A stretch of DNA of 64,000 bases from Polysphondylium violaceum. Lineage: Eukaryota > Evosea > Eumycetozoa > Dictyosteliales > Dictyosteliaceae. The translations under genes were made by a program, and so were the position numbers. Of the stretch, positions 1 through 13,424 are shown one piece after another (within the stretch, counting starts at the first letter, position 1; every line of letters starts with the position of its first letter). A model generated the notes under the pieces. The model had not been told where the DNA came from. It did not search any database and saw only the letters and a program-made list of their open reading frames with translations. The stretch is from NCBI GenBank assembly GCA_000277445.1, contig AJWJ01000005.1, positions 62,001-126,000 of the forward strand. Direction: 5' to 3'.

Positions 1-431
1 TTTTGTGGTGTAGTTTTACAAAATAGGTGTGTGTATATGAACAAAATAGGTGAAGTCAAGAGTGTAAAATTTTATGTGTGTTGAATAGTTTTGTTTTTGT
101 TTTTTTTTTTTTCAAATCTTATGATAAAAGTGATAGATGATAGAATAAAAAAAGTTGAATATTATTCTTGTTGATAATTTAATATCTATGGCTCAGTACA
201 TACAATGAAATATTTAAATTTCCTATTTGCAATAAAAAATATAAAAAAATAAATGTAAAAAAAAAAAACAGACAACAATTTTGTGCACAAAGCTTCTTTT
301 TTGAAAATCGAGTCGTCTAAATTAATATGGGGGAGAAGTTCAAAATTTTCAAAAAAAAATTCAAAAAAAGTCACAAAAACTTTTCAATGATGTATTATAT
401 CTAATAAAACAATAATGATGATCTTTGTTTA
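1..431. other. AT-rich intergenic DNA
   Basis: No supportable gene. The stretch is T/A homopolymer-rich, and short open frames in it are low-complexity Phe/Lys runs with no recognisable domain. It lies downstream of the minus-strand gene ending at 432. Confidence 0.6.
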
Positions 432-574
432 TTAGGGCATTTGCGAATAGTTTGGCTTATAGGAATGTGTATCGATGTTTATAATATTTCGTGGTCTATC
501 AGTACCACGTCTTGGATATGTTCCTACAGTCCAGTTGTTGAAACCAAAAGTTCTAGATCCATTATTACTGTTGC

Positions 575-613
<39 letters not shown>

Positions 614-980
614 GATTGTTATTGTTATTGTTGTTATTGTTTATATTACTATTATTGTTACCAATATTAAGATGATGATTATTGAAATTAAGAGTATTTA
701 TCTCTATTTCATCATCATATTGTTGTAATTGAGGTGGTATAAAGGTTAGAGATGATAAGAGAGAAGATGACTCTGATGAAGATAGATCAAAACTACTAAA
801 GCTATTTAAAACAAGTTGTGACGATGATGAAAATGATGATGATACAGATGTTTCATAATAATAAAGATACTTTTCCTCTTCCTCCTCTTGGTCCTCTCTT
901 TCTTGTTGATCATCATCTAATTGTCGATATTCTTCTTGATCAACCACTTTCTTTTCTTTAGGTAATTCATCATGATTCAT
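432..980 (-). CDS. Low-complexity acidic/Ser/Asn-rich hypothetical protein
   Basis: An unspliced 182-residue frame with an ATG at 980. I do not recognise it. The N-terminal 45 residues are strongly acidic (Glu/Asp/Gln clusters). Residues ~45-80 are a Ser-rich stretch, and ~100-140 are a long Asn run with scattered Ser. The C-terminal ~40 residues are ordinary sequence rich in Pro, Arg and Tyr (NWTVGTYPRRGTDRP). That tail has no Cys/His metal pattern and no predicted membrane segment. The gene looks genuine because the non-repetitive tail stays open and the codon usage is dictyostelid-like. The Asn repeat makes homology unreliable, so only the tail should be used for searching. Confidence 0.5.
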
Positions 981-1668
981 GATACATATATCATCTAGAT
1001 TTGATTCTTGGAGAATACAATATTATAATCTCTATTAATATGGTTTAATAACCATAATACCACTCCTACTAAACACACTACGCTGATTAGAGTTCACCTT
1101 TAGTTTGAATTCAAGTACATTTAAAATTAATCTTGCTGTGTTATTTGATTCTTTTTTAAAATAAATCAAGATAGATATATCTTCTTTATTGATAACTGTA
1201 CTATATAGTCGGGAATAATAATCTAATTGTATTCATACAATACTCATAAGAAAAATAAATGGGGGAACATTTAATTATTTACAAAAAAAAGTTAAGGGGT
1301 AATTATATTAAAAAGGTGGGTATGGATTCTTAAAAAAAGACATCGATGTCTTCTAGAGATCATAGGTTACAAGATCAAATTTGATCATATCAAGAAGTGC
1401 CAATAGGCGAATTCTGATAATGAAAAGAACTATCATTATATAATTATAAAATATATCATATCATTTTATTAGATTGAATCATTAAGGGTAGATGTATATG
1501 CAGCTATTAGTTTAAAGAAATAGATTGCTAATTTATGTGTTCATCAATCCTGTTCAATAACACCTCTTCACTGTGGTGCTTAATTTTTATTGATTCAGTT
1601 TGGGATTTATTACAAATACAGATTTATTGCTAAATAGACGAGTTTTTATATATTATTTCATCTCATCA
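981..1668. other. Intergenic region, no gene seen
   Basis: AT-rich, with stops in all frames. It separates two minus-strand genes and so should hold the promoter of the gene at 432-980 and the 3' flank of the anoctamin gene. I see no RNA gene here. Confidence 0.5.
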
Positions 1669-1671
1669 TCA

Positions 1672-1712
<41 letters not shown>

Positions 1713-4234
1713 CTGCTTTTTCTTTTTTAATTGCTTTATAAATGTTTCTAAAAGTTGTTTTATGATTTTCTAAATGAAGGTGGTTATAATTTCTATGATG
1801 GTGAAGGGGATTAAAATTACCAAATATTTGTGGATTGGTGTCATCTTCATCATCTAAATTTAGGCCTAGAATATTTTTTTCAAGGATACAGTTTTTTATA
1901 AAAGAGTGACGAGCTTTTTTGATTTTCAACTCTGAGGTTTCATCGGGGATGATCATGGCCGTGACGTATTTTACAATCAACACAATATGTTCCAACACAA
2001 TGACTGCCCATAAAACATAGTATGGGTTGATGGTAAAGTACAACAGTGTGGGGAAAGAGAATCCAATCAAAAGAGTGTTGGTTACCACTGATAGGTATCC
2101 TATAAATACAAGGATTGCATACCAATTACCAATGCCTTTGGATGCATAATACATAGGTCGACGATAAGTGTAGCACAGCTTAAAACTATCGATTTTAGCC
2201 TCTGACAAATTGTGGAAAAAGGAAATGAATGGCGAGAAGGGGGAGGCAGCGGCAAACATTGATATATATCCAAATTGTACGGTTAATTGATTATATTCAG
2301 AGAATGGATTAAAAGTCGGATAATAGTATTGTTCTTCAAAGTCAAATGGAGACACACGAAGGTTTCTATCCTTGAGTTTGTTGAAATAGTATTGGATTTT
2401 TGGCACAATCAATTGATTTAAAATACTGGTAAGGAAATTGACCAAAAGTAATGTAAACACCTGGAATTCCAAATCACCATAGCAACCACTCCATAGGCCT
2501 TGGATTTCATCTGTACTTTTGCACTTGTCTGATAAATTTGGATCACCCCAAAGATGAACATTGTTTTTCACAAATGCAATATAAAAGAGACCTGAATAAC
2601 TATTGACAAATTGGAATAAAAACAACTTTGTGGTGAAACTATTGTTGAATGATGATTGAACACGATGCATTTCTTTTTTTGTCAAATATTTGGCAAATAG
2701 TTCATAAACAAAATTAAAGAATATAATAAAGATGGCATTGATAACACTTCCAATACCAGTCTCTAGAATGGGATTTTTGACATTTTGCAAAACAATTCGA
2801 AGAGTAAAGATTGATATATTGAATATTGGTATAATTAGCACCAAAGCAGTGACAATGGCAAAATTTCCAATAATAATCCATGTTCTTGCTCTCTTCTTAC
2901 TATCTGAAAGATAAACCTTTTCAGACATATGATCTTTGATTGTGTTCTTTTCCAATTCACTTTTAAAGATACCCTCTTCCAAGAAAACACCTCGATGATA
3001 AACACCTTTTTTTCTATCACCTTTAAAAGTTGGTAAAGGTACTTCTGTATCTACATAATCATCCATATTCCATTTCCATGAAAAATGACTACTATATCTT
3101 TTCCAAATTTCAAGAAAGAATGTAGCTGTTTTTATAAAAATTATTATGAATATCTGTATCTATCTATTAAAACAAACCAAAAACATACATAATACGGCAA
3201 TGACTATAGAAAATGTTGATGCAGCAATTTTATAAGGATCTGTTACATATCCTAAAATTGAAACTAAAACACCTAAAAGAGAGATTACAAATAAACCTCT
3301 ATTATAAAATCCTAATATATAAAACATTAGTTAAAAAACTATAATAATAGAAGGGATAATATTTTAAAACATACTTAAAAATAAAAAATAAAAAGCTACT
3401 TGTTCACCAAAGTAGTTATTTAATTGCTTTGTAGTTGGATTTGAATTAAAAAACTTTTTTGGTCTCCACCAATCTCTTCTCAACTCTTCCAAATGTTTTT
3501 TTTGATGATACGGATATTTTTCAATCTCATATTTATTATCATAAAGATAAAATAAATCTAAAAATGTTTTATATTAATATAAAGGAAGTACCTATATTAA
3601 AAAAAACTGAGTGTAAATTACCTGGACAAGTTTGAAGACAATCTTCAATTAAATGAAGTCTTTGAGCTTCTGTAAATTTTGTTTTATCTGTGACTAATGA
3701 TTGACCTACTCTAATAATATATTGTTGACAATATTTTCTTAGACTATTTGTTGAAATATTCAATTTTGATTAGTAATCTTTTTATAGAGAATGGAAATAA
3801 ATGTAAATGAATAAATACACTGAATCTTTGACACCAATTTTCATAAATCTATGAAAAGAACGAATGTGGCCAGGAACAGGCTCACTACACTCTAGGTGTA
3901 ACTTATCAATCAATATTCTCCTTGTATAATTGATCAATTCTTCCCAAGTTGTAAATTTAGTGCCATCAAGCATTGTTGCATTATCTGGTAAATCTTTCAT
4001 TTCATCAAACATCAATACAATCTCTTCATTAATTTCTTCTAGACCTCCATCCTCTGCACCATCTTTTCTACCCATAGAGGGACTATTGTTACTACTCCCA
4101 CTACTACTACTACCACCAACATCTCCTATTATCATTCCAGCACCACTTTCTAAATCTAAATTTATTGAACTATTATTATTGTTATTACTAATTATTTGTT
4201 GATCCATTTCTATTTCATTGTATTCATTTATCAT
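1669..4234 (-). CDS. Anoctamin (TMEM16) family membrane protein, five exons
   Basis: Anoctamins are calcium-activated chloride channels or lipid scramblases of the plasma or internal membranes. Deduced exons are 4234-3819, 3743-3622, 3557-3375, 3311-3189 and 3125-1669. All donors are GTA-type, acceptors are TAG/CAG, and the phases agree across junctions. Family marks are YFGEQVAFYFLFL at the first membrane helix, STFFLEIWKRYSSHFSWKW after the second, and a hydrophobic multi-span C-terminal half containing WGDPNLSDKC and PFDFEEQYYYPTFNPFSEY. The N-terminus has a short Asn/Ser-rich region, and the C-terminus is a 13-Asn tail coded by an AAT run. The open frame extends to 4249, but that codon is TTG; the ATGs are at 4234 and 4207. 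Whether it is a channel or a scramblase cannot be told from sequence. Confidence 0.88.
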
Positions 4235-5042
4235 CACTATTACTACCAAGATAGATAAAAAAATATGTGTGATTGTTGAAAAAAAAAAAGAGCGCTCCTA
4301 ATGTGGAGGAATATGAATCATCCAATCGCAGCGACAATCACGCAAAAAAACTATTTTTAAAAAAAAATTTATATAAAAATTTGGTGCAAGGTAATCAATC
4401 GATTAGATTTTTTAAAAATAGTATTTCTTCACACACAAATAAATTAAATTGCTAAATTGAGAATAATTGAGCATGGGAAAAATAGTGCATAGCAAAACAA
4501 CACATCTTGAGAGGAAGGGTATTTGATCAAAAAGGTTGTGTGGTTGAACGGTGGATAAAAAAGGTAAACTTGCATCAGAGAAAACAGTGGGGGTAATATT
4601 ATTGAAAAAAAAAACCAATCAATAAAAAAAAGGTTATTTTATTTATATATTTAATTTGTAAAAAAAAAGAATAAGTATGTTATTGTTACTGCGGATGTAT
4701 TCCAATCTCCTTTTCCTTTTTTACCTACCTACCATAAAAATCTACATATTAAAAATATAAAAAAAAAAAAAAGAAAAGGAGTGTTCTTGATGAGTTGACA
4801 ATTGAAAAAAAAAGTTGAGCAAAAGGCATGGCAATCAGCTAGGACACACACATGGTATAGGCACAGAGACACATAAAACTTGTTATTTTTGATTTTTTGT
4901 CATTTTTTTGATTTTTTTTGATCTTTGTTTTGTTTTGTTTTTGTTTTTGTTTTTTTTTTTTTTTTTTTTTGATATATTTTATATTTGATCATTATTATTG
5001 TTATTATTTATATGTTGGAAATTAGTGAATAAAATAATAGTA
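4235..5042. other. Intergenic region with long T/A tracts
   Basis: It lies between the anoctamin start and the 3' end of poly(A) polymerase. It contains poly-A runs, a TTTTTGTTTTTG-like tract near 4920-4970 and no convincing open frame. Promoter function for the anoctamin gene is inferred from position only. Confidence 0.5.
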
Positions 5043-7481
<2,439 letters not shown>

Positions 7482-8001
7482 TGCTTACTTCAACACATAT
7501 ATATGTATATCTCTATTACTCTTTATAATGTATAATACGAATACTATTACTATTACTATTACTATTTAGTTGTATATGTGTATGAATGTGTATTATTAAA
7601 GTAGTAAAAGAAGGATGTTGTTTTATTTAGCATATAAAAAAAGAAAAAAAAAGGGTTAAATTTGTTGATTTTCTTCCAGACTCTCTATTTTGTTGTTGTT
7701 GCACTTGAATCCTGGGAATAGTGATTTAGAAAAAGAAGAGATCAAAAGAAAAAAGGGAGTAAGATATCTTGGATAAGGGTAAAGTAATGTGGACTCTCTT
7801 TTGAATAATGAAAAAAAAATTGCTCCCCCGTAAAATAAATTGAAGAAAATTGAAAAAAATTTAAAAAAAATAGTTTTAAAAAAAAAAAAAAGAAAAAAAA
7901 GATTTTCTTGTCATAAATTAATTTACCAAATCAGAATTGCAGTCTTTATCTTCCACCCACACACATTTTGTGATTATCTTGATAAGGTACCGATATCAAT
8001 A
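7482..8001. other. Shared upstream region of two divergent genes
   Basis: About 520 bp between the divergent PAP and F-box-like starts, so it should contain both promoters. It is rich in A tracts. The reading frame of the plus-strand gene runs upstream to 7840, but that part is poly-Lys/poly-A sequence typical of leader DNA. Confidence 0.5.
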
Positions 8002-9171
8002 ATGAATGAAACAACCACCACAGTTTTTCTTTCAAAATTTATTTGGAAAAAAGTGATTTATTTTTGTCTACTTGGATTGGACGATACTCCTAAAGGTGGG
8101 CGATTAATCACAAAGTTTAGTAAAGATTCCAAAAACATTTTGATAAAAAAAGATTGGATTTTATCTCTGTGTTGTGTATCAAAATTATATTTCAACATTA
8201 CCAAAGATATTCTAAACACCCTCCCATTTCCAAATCTATCAATTACATTAAAAAAACAACAACAACCACCACCACAACACCAAAACGGAAATGATGATTG
8301 TTTATATTCTTTATTCCAACATAATAAAATACCCCTCCATTTGAATTACACCACCACCACTCTCGACGACCTCAACCACATCAAGGGTTATTTCAATCAG
8401 GTCGTATCATTTTCGGCCGATTTGCGACCACTCTCCGAAAAGGGTATAGATTTCAACCCGTTTACCAATGTTCAGTATATGTATATACATCCCTTTGACC
8501 TCACATACCAGGCTGTCTTTAGGATCATGATATCGGCATTGAAGCCAACATTGCGCGAAATCGATATCATCATGACAGACCTTGATTTAAAGGACCCGCA
8601 GGGATTACTCTCTTTTATCGAAACACTCGACGAGCTTGATGACTTGCATATCAAGTGGACCATTCATTCTCATTTGCAATCTATAAAAAACCTATTCAAT
8701 GCGGACGACACAGAGACCCTCACCAACGTTAAATTGGATGTATTTCATAGATACTTGTCGCTGAATACAACCATACAGACACAGAGATACTATCTAGACA
8801 ATGAGTTTATTCAAGAGATTAAAGACTATGCAACGAGGCTACAAAGGCTGTATATTCAATTTGAAACAAACAACCAGGTGACGACATTAGAGTCATCCAT
8901 CAATGATTTGTTGTCCACTCATCAATCACTATCGACGATAAAGATATCGTATCATCCAAGTGTGACAAATCGATTATCATTTACATTTCTACAATCATTA
9001 GTAACCAACAACAAACCAGTATCATTAAAGAATATAATAATCTCTTCGACAGATATAAGTGAGCCAAGTCATATGATTGAACAACAACAACTTTTACAAC
9101 AATATAATATTAAACTATTTATTAAATATAAAAAAGATAAACAAATAAACACATCATTTAAAGTGATTTAA
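8002..9171 (+). CDS. F-box-like / leucine-rich hypothetical protein
   Basis: A 389-residue protein, start chosen at ATG 8002 because the upstream extension is Lys-rich leader-like sequence. Residues ~10-70 (FIWKKVIYFCLL ... LSLCCVSKLYFN) resemble the degenerate F-box-like N-termini common in dictyostelid leucine-rich proteins. A short Gln/Pro run follows. The rest has irregular leucine-rich spacing such as LREIDIIMTDLDLKD and LDELDDLHIKW. If the F-box reading is right it would be a substrate adaptor for a Cullin-RING ligase, which is an inference from family resemblance. Its stop codon overlaps the 3' end of the convergent SET gene by 4 nt. Confidence 0.6.
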   Translation: MNETTTTVFLSKFIWKKVIYFCLLGLDDTPKGGRLITKFSKDSKNILIKKDWILSLCCVSKLYFNITKDILNTLPFPNLSITLKKQQQPPPQHQNGNDDCLYSLFQHNKIPLHLNYTTTTLDDLNHIKGYFNQVVSFSADLRPLSEKGIDFNPFTNVQYMYIHPFDLTYQAVFRIMISALKPTLREIDIIMTDLDLKDPQGLLSFIETLDELDDLHIKWTIHSHLQSIKNLFNADDTETLTNVKLDVFHRYLSLNTTIQTQRYYLDNEFIQEIKDYATRLQRLYIQFETNNQVTTLESSINDLLSTHQSLSTIKISYHPSVTNRLSFTFLQSLVTNNKPVSLKNIIISSTDISEPSHMIEQQQLLQQYNIKLFIKYKKDKQINTSFKVI

Positions 9172-10523
9172 AGATTAGTTATAATGGAAGGATATTCCTT
9201 TGTACCACCAAGATCAGCCATCTCGTTTGTATTTGATTTTACCTGATCCTCTTGCCAATAGGATTTAGAGTAATCGATGAGAATTTGAGTGCCTTTGGGT
9301 ATGTCTTTGGTGGCAGTGATCAGTGCTTGTTCACATCCATACTCAAATATACATTCACTCTCTGCGTTTTTATTCTTTGATGAATGATTAATCATACCAC
9401 CCAAGGATCTATACTTTGATGCATCTAATCCAAAATCTTCATTTGAAATCATCATATTATAATCTGTTGTATTCATCTCTGTATTCATTGTAATCATTCC
9501 ACCATATCTAACTATATACTCTCCCTTTGAAAAATGTTTATTTGCAAATAAACCCCATCCAACTTGTTCGTTAATATAACCCATGATAACATTTTCTTCT
9601 CCTCCACTAGTATTGATTTTCTATATCAGGAATTCAGTTAGTCTCCTCTATACTATATATATTTAGTAGATGCACACTACCCCACCACTACTTACTTTTA
9701 AATACTTATTTCTAAATTTCATATCGGGGTTAATCGATAGACTACTAAAGAAAAGGTCGATGAGGTAATCAACGGTACCAATGACACGTGGACAATAAAC
9801 TATATTTAATTCTTTTTCTACAGTATTTAAATCCCATTCTTCGAGTAGATTGTTATTTAAATGATTATACACTTTGATGGTCAGGGGGTTGGGTGGTGTG
9901 GTGTGTGGAATGGTATTCATCAATCTAGCATAATCAAATCCTGTTGCTCTAAATGCATCGACATGTGATACATTTACATTTGACTCAATTAATAATGAGA
10001 TGATATCTTTATTGCCCAACGCCATGGCCAAATGAAACACAGATGCCTTTGTTACAGGATCAAAGAAATTCAATAAACTCTTGCCGCCATTATCCAATAT
10101 ATATCTAACAATTTCAACATCATCTGTACCAACGGAAAAGAATAATGCCATTCTATTTAAATTGGGAAGATCTGTAATACGTGGTGGTTTACCGAGATCT
10201 TTGAAAAAGTCTTTGTTTCTTCTGAGTTCATTGCTAAGTTGATATTTAATACTGCCCAAATCAGCCTCCAAGATCATTTCAGTGAGACTGGTATGTGATT
10301 CTTCAAATACTAGTTTACAGACTTCTTTATAACGTTCACTAAATCCCTTTCGATTCTCTTCATTGCTTTTTATATGATCTACATATAATTTAAAGTACAC
10401 TATATCACTGTCACCATCTTGTTGTTGTGGTTGTTGTGGTTGATTTAATATAGATTCTCCAAAATCTTCAATGATTTTCTTTTTCCAAAACACTTGATCA
10501 TTCATTTTTTCAAACTGACTCAT
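9168..10523 (-). CDS. Ankyrin repeat - SET domain protein, two exons
   Basis: Exons 10523-9696 and 9620-9168 (GTAAGT...ATAG, phase 0) give 426 residues. The N-terminal half has ankyrin-like helices: LNRMALFFSVGTDDVEIVRYI, then a unit around VFHLAMALGNKDIISLLIES. After the junction a compact SET domain follows: GWGLFANKHFSKGEYIVRYGG, then GMINHSS (the NHS pattern), EYGCEQALITATKDI and QILIDYSKSYW. SET domains transfer methyl groups from S-adenosylmethionine to lysines. The NHS motif and the terminal DYS..YW argue for a folded, possibly active domain. No pre-SET or post-SET Cys clusters are visible, and the substrate is unknown. Confidence 0.8.
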
Positions 10524-10942
10524 ATATCACTTATGATTTTAAAATTAAAAAAAAAAACCGAACGAAACCTAAATTTTTTTTATTTCATTTGAGAAAAAAA
10601 AGGCTCACAAATTCTACAATAGTTAGTAAATAAATCTTGAAATAATGAAGGTTCTAAAGAAATATATTTTTTTATCATTCAAGAATAATGATCTAAAAGA
10701 AAATTGATTAAAATTTTTCATGACCTTAAAAAAAAACTTCTTAATCAGAGTTGTTGTCATTTTGGGAGTTTTAATTTTAGAAAATTATCATCGGGGATTA
10801 ATCACTAACCCTCTGATTCCCACACTTTTTGAAAAAAATTAATTTTTATTTTTTTCAAACTGATACTAATGGGTGAGGTAAATATGATCATAAAAATGGT
10901 GTGTTTATTTCATTCATTTTTTTACATTATCAATACATAAAA
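10524..10942. other. Intergenic region, no gene seen
   Basis: AT-rich, with A and T runs on both sides of about 400 bp that holds no sustained open frame. It is bounded by the start of the ankyrin-SET gene and the first coiled-coil fragment of the decayed TLDc patch. Confidence 0.45.
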
Positions 10943-11269
10943 ATGAAAACAAATAAAGAAATAAATGAAGATATTGAAAGACAAAAAAAAGAGAATTGGA
11001 AATTAAGAAAAGAAATAGAATATATAACAGAAAACAATAATAAGAGATTAGACAACTTATTAAAAATATTTCAAAATAAATCAGATCAAATAATCCAATC
11101 ACTCAATACATTGGTTCAAGAAAATAATAATTTAAAATCAAAAAATGAAGAAAAAGACAAAGAAATACAGATGCTACATGATAAACAAACAGATTTAATT
11201 AATGAAATCCAATTGTATAAAAACAAACAAGATATTATTTGTCGAGATTATGCTTTAAGATCCTGAAAT
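10943..11269 (+). CDS. Coiled-coil fragment, probably 5' part of a decayed TLDc gene
   Basis: An open frame from ATG 10943 codes about 107 residues that are almost wholly a charged coiled coil (Lys/Glu/Asn heptad-like, e.g. KEINEDIERQKKENWKLRKE). It ends at DYALRS and a stop. A coiled coil precedes the TLDc domain in the neighbouring gene at 12250-13424, and a TLDc C-terminus lies 370 bp downstream on the same strand. My reading is therefore the 5' remnant of a broken tandem copy. A small independent coiled-coil gene cannot be excluded. Confidence 0.45.
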
Positions 11270-11640
11270 TCCCACAATCTTCAATCTTGGTAAAATATTT
11301 CATAAAATAAACACTCCAACAACATATTTTAAATTTTCATTTATGGATTTGATAAAGAATTTGGAAATTTATTCTGACTCTGGGGTGCTCATAAAAACTG
11401 GTGTGATTTGTTTATTTTTTTAATACATACACTATGTTTATATCTTCATAATCACAATTAGAATAAAATTAAATATTCCTTAAAGATAATGGGGCCTAAA
11501 AAGGAAGATCAAAATTCTTTAAATTAGAGTTAAAAATAGAGATACAAAAATTCAACAATTAACAATTGAAAATATTCAAGAAATGATATGGCGATGATAA
11601 AGAGTTTATTTTAACTTTGTCAATAAACTTAGACTAAATA

Positions 11641-11817
11641 TATACTGTACTTGGCAGTCTTTTAAATGGACCATGCTTAACAGACATCTTTATTTCCAGT
11701 AGAGATCAATCATGTCGATTCTTACCAGACTCCTTTTTTGGCGCAACGTTTAAATCAAAATCTACCCTAACATTATCAGAAATATTCATTCTCAAAGGGA
11801 ACACCCTACATATTTAA
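11641..11817 (+). pseudogene. Orphan C-terminus of a TLDc domain
   Basis: Translation of this stretch gives ~58 residues with NGPCLTDIFISSRDQSCRF and TFKSKSTLTLSEIF. These align residue by residue with the end of the TLDc domain at 13250-13424 (LGPYCSDIRILSKSSSYQVF and TFKSKLTLTQYQYF). It is preceded in frame by a stop, has no start codon, and lacks the first two-thirds of the domain. I infer a degraded tandem paralogue of the downstream TLDc gene, perhaps belonging with the coiled-coil frame at 10943. Confidence 0.65.
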
Positions 11818-11911
11818 TATTTAAATTAATTTTTTTACATACCTCAATGATCAATTGAAATAAAAAAAGATAAGAAAATAGGACCAAAGCAATAATTTTT
11901 AAAATTACGAG

Positions 11912-12070
11912 CTAGAAAGTTGTGGGTTTATTAGCAGATGTTATTTCTATTATTTGTTGTTGTTGATTATTCCATTTATCTTTATAAATCAATTCTGTAT
12001 TTTTTATCTTAACCACATCTGGGATTATCATCTTTGATTCATAGGGGTAGAGCTCAAAACATTTATAGGT
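11912..12070 (-). pseudogene. Orphan C-terminal exon, family unknown
   Basis: A minus-strand frame of 52 residues begins directly after an AAATTTAG acceptor-like site. It reads TYKCFELYPYESKM ... VVKIKNTELIYKDKWN ... and ends in a stop at 11912. It has normal codon composition and no repeats, unlike chance frames here. I find no upstream exon, so it looks like the severed tail of a gene left in this rearranged patch. The family is not recognised. Confidence 0.35.
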
Positions 12071-12249
12071 CTAAATTTAGATCTTCACCCTAAACCCACT
12101 CACATTAAAATTTATTTTAAATTTTAATTCAATTTTTAAATTTGATTCTCAATTATTGTATGGGGAGTGACCATCATTCAATTTTAATATATATAAAATA
12201 AAATATTTTTAAATATACTTCTATAATATTCATATTATTTTTTCATAAA

Positions 12250-13424
12250 ATGGATTCAAAGACAATAATAAATGAAGGAGATATTGCAAAAATTCAGTTA
12301 GAGAATTGGGGATATAGAACCAATGAGTTAATTGATTGGAGTGCTTTTTCCATTTTACACTTAAATTTTTGCGACATATCTTCTAAGCTTTTATTATATT
12401 GTTCTAGTATATGTTCAATTCTTTCATTATATTGATCTTTTATTTAATTTATTTCATCGATACTATCTAATTTTAATTGATTGGTCATCTTAATGTTGTT
12501 TTCCAATTGTAATAGTAAAAATAAATGATCATTGTTTGAACAACCAGCTTTTCTTATCCCCAATTCTCTAAACTTTAAAGTCAAAAAATCATGATCAAGA
12601 TAAAAAAATACAGAATTTACTTGATATACAAAAAAAGTATAATAAGCTATATCAAGATTACAATAACACAAAATCAAATTTAGATAAAAACTCTATAGAT
12701 ATCAAGAGTTGTATAAATTCTTACAATGAAACAAGAGTTTATAAGGATAAAAAAGATAAAGAAATACTTGACTACTTACAAGATGCCCAAAAAAAGATCT
12801 TTATTAATATCCAATCTTTAAAACATTTGTTACATATTGAATCGAAATTCATTAAATAATATAGGAGAATCAAAAATTTTGGATTATAGGTCTTTTCATA
12901 AAATCAATAAATGGATTGATTATAATCAAATATTGAAATTTACTTTGCTCTATCGTGTAAATATTTAACTTTTAACTATAACTTTACACAACTAACAATT
13001 ATTTTTGAAATAGGGATGTGAGAATAAGTTTAGTGCAAGAAAGTTTCATTCTAAATGTGATGGTAAAGGAGCTACAATTACATTAATACAAACAACAGAT
13101 GGTGATAAATTTGGTTTCTTTAATAGTCAATCTTGGAATAGTGATGGGGGTTGGTATGGTGATGATAAATGTTTTATTTTTACCTTGGTAAATAAACAAG
13201 GAATCAAACCAACTAAATATATTACAAATAGAAGTGATAGTGTCTATGGCTCTAATGGCTTGGGTCCGTATTGTTCAGACATCAGGATTTTATCTAAAAG
13301 TTCATCATATCAAGTGTTCCCTCATGACTATATTGACTCAACATTCAAATCCAAATTAACATTAACTCAATACCAATATTTTATGATGAAGGATTATGAA
13401 GTATATCAATGTTCAACTAAATAA
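12250..13424 (+). pseudogene. Rearranged coiled-coil / TLDc domain gene
   Basis: Plus-strand pieces in order: an N-terminus (ATG 12250, MDSKTIINEGDIAKIQLENW); then ~240 bp whose coding sense is on the minus strand (12555 to ~12330, a coiled coil around KDQYNERIEHILEQYNK, interrupted by one in-frame stop); then plus-strand coiled coil 12590-12865; then the TLDc domain. The TLDc part is two exons meeting at LLYR/GCENKF (donor GTAAAT near 12959, acceptor AATAG at ~13016). It contains GKGATITLIQTTDGDKFGFF and SWNSDGGWYGDD and ends in a normal stop. The coiled-coil and TLDc frames differ by one base near 12845. TLDc domains are linked to oxidation resistance and V-ATPase regulation. The TLDc half is well preserved, so the damage may be recent. 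Confidence 0.7.
12298..12571. repeat. 17-bp inverted repeat bounding an inverted segment
   Basis: TTAGAGAATTGGGGATA at 12298-12314 recurs exactly in reverse complement at 12555-12571. The ~240 bp between them carries coiled-coil coding sense on the opposite strand from the surrounding TLDc gene. The arms therefore look like the recombination sites or footprints of a small inversion. Confidence 0.75.

Noticed and set aside
186-374. 62-residue Phe-rich minus-strand frame
   Set aside because: Product of A/T homopolymers.
11268-11280. TCCCACAA, similar to the DUSE element upstream of dictyostelid small RNAs
   Set aside because: An 8-bp match is expected by chance, and I saw no class I RNA hallmark (CCTTACAGCAA) downstream.
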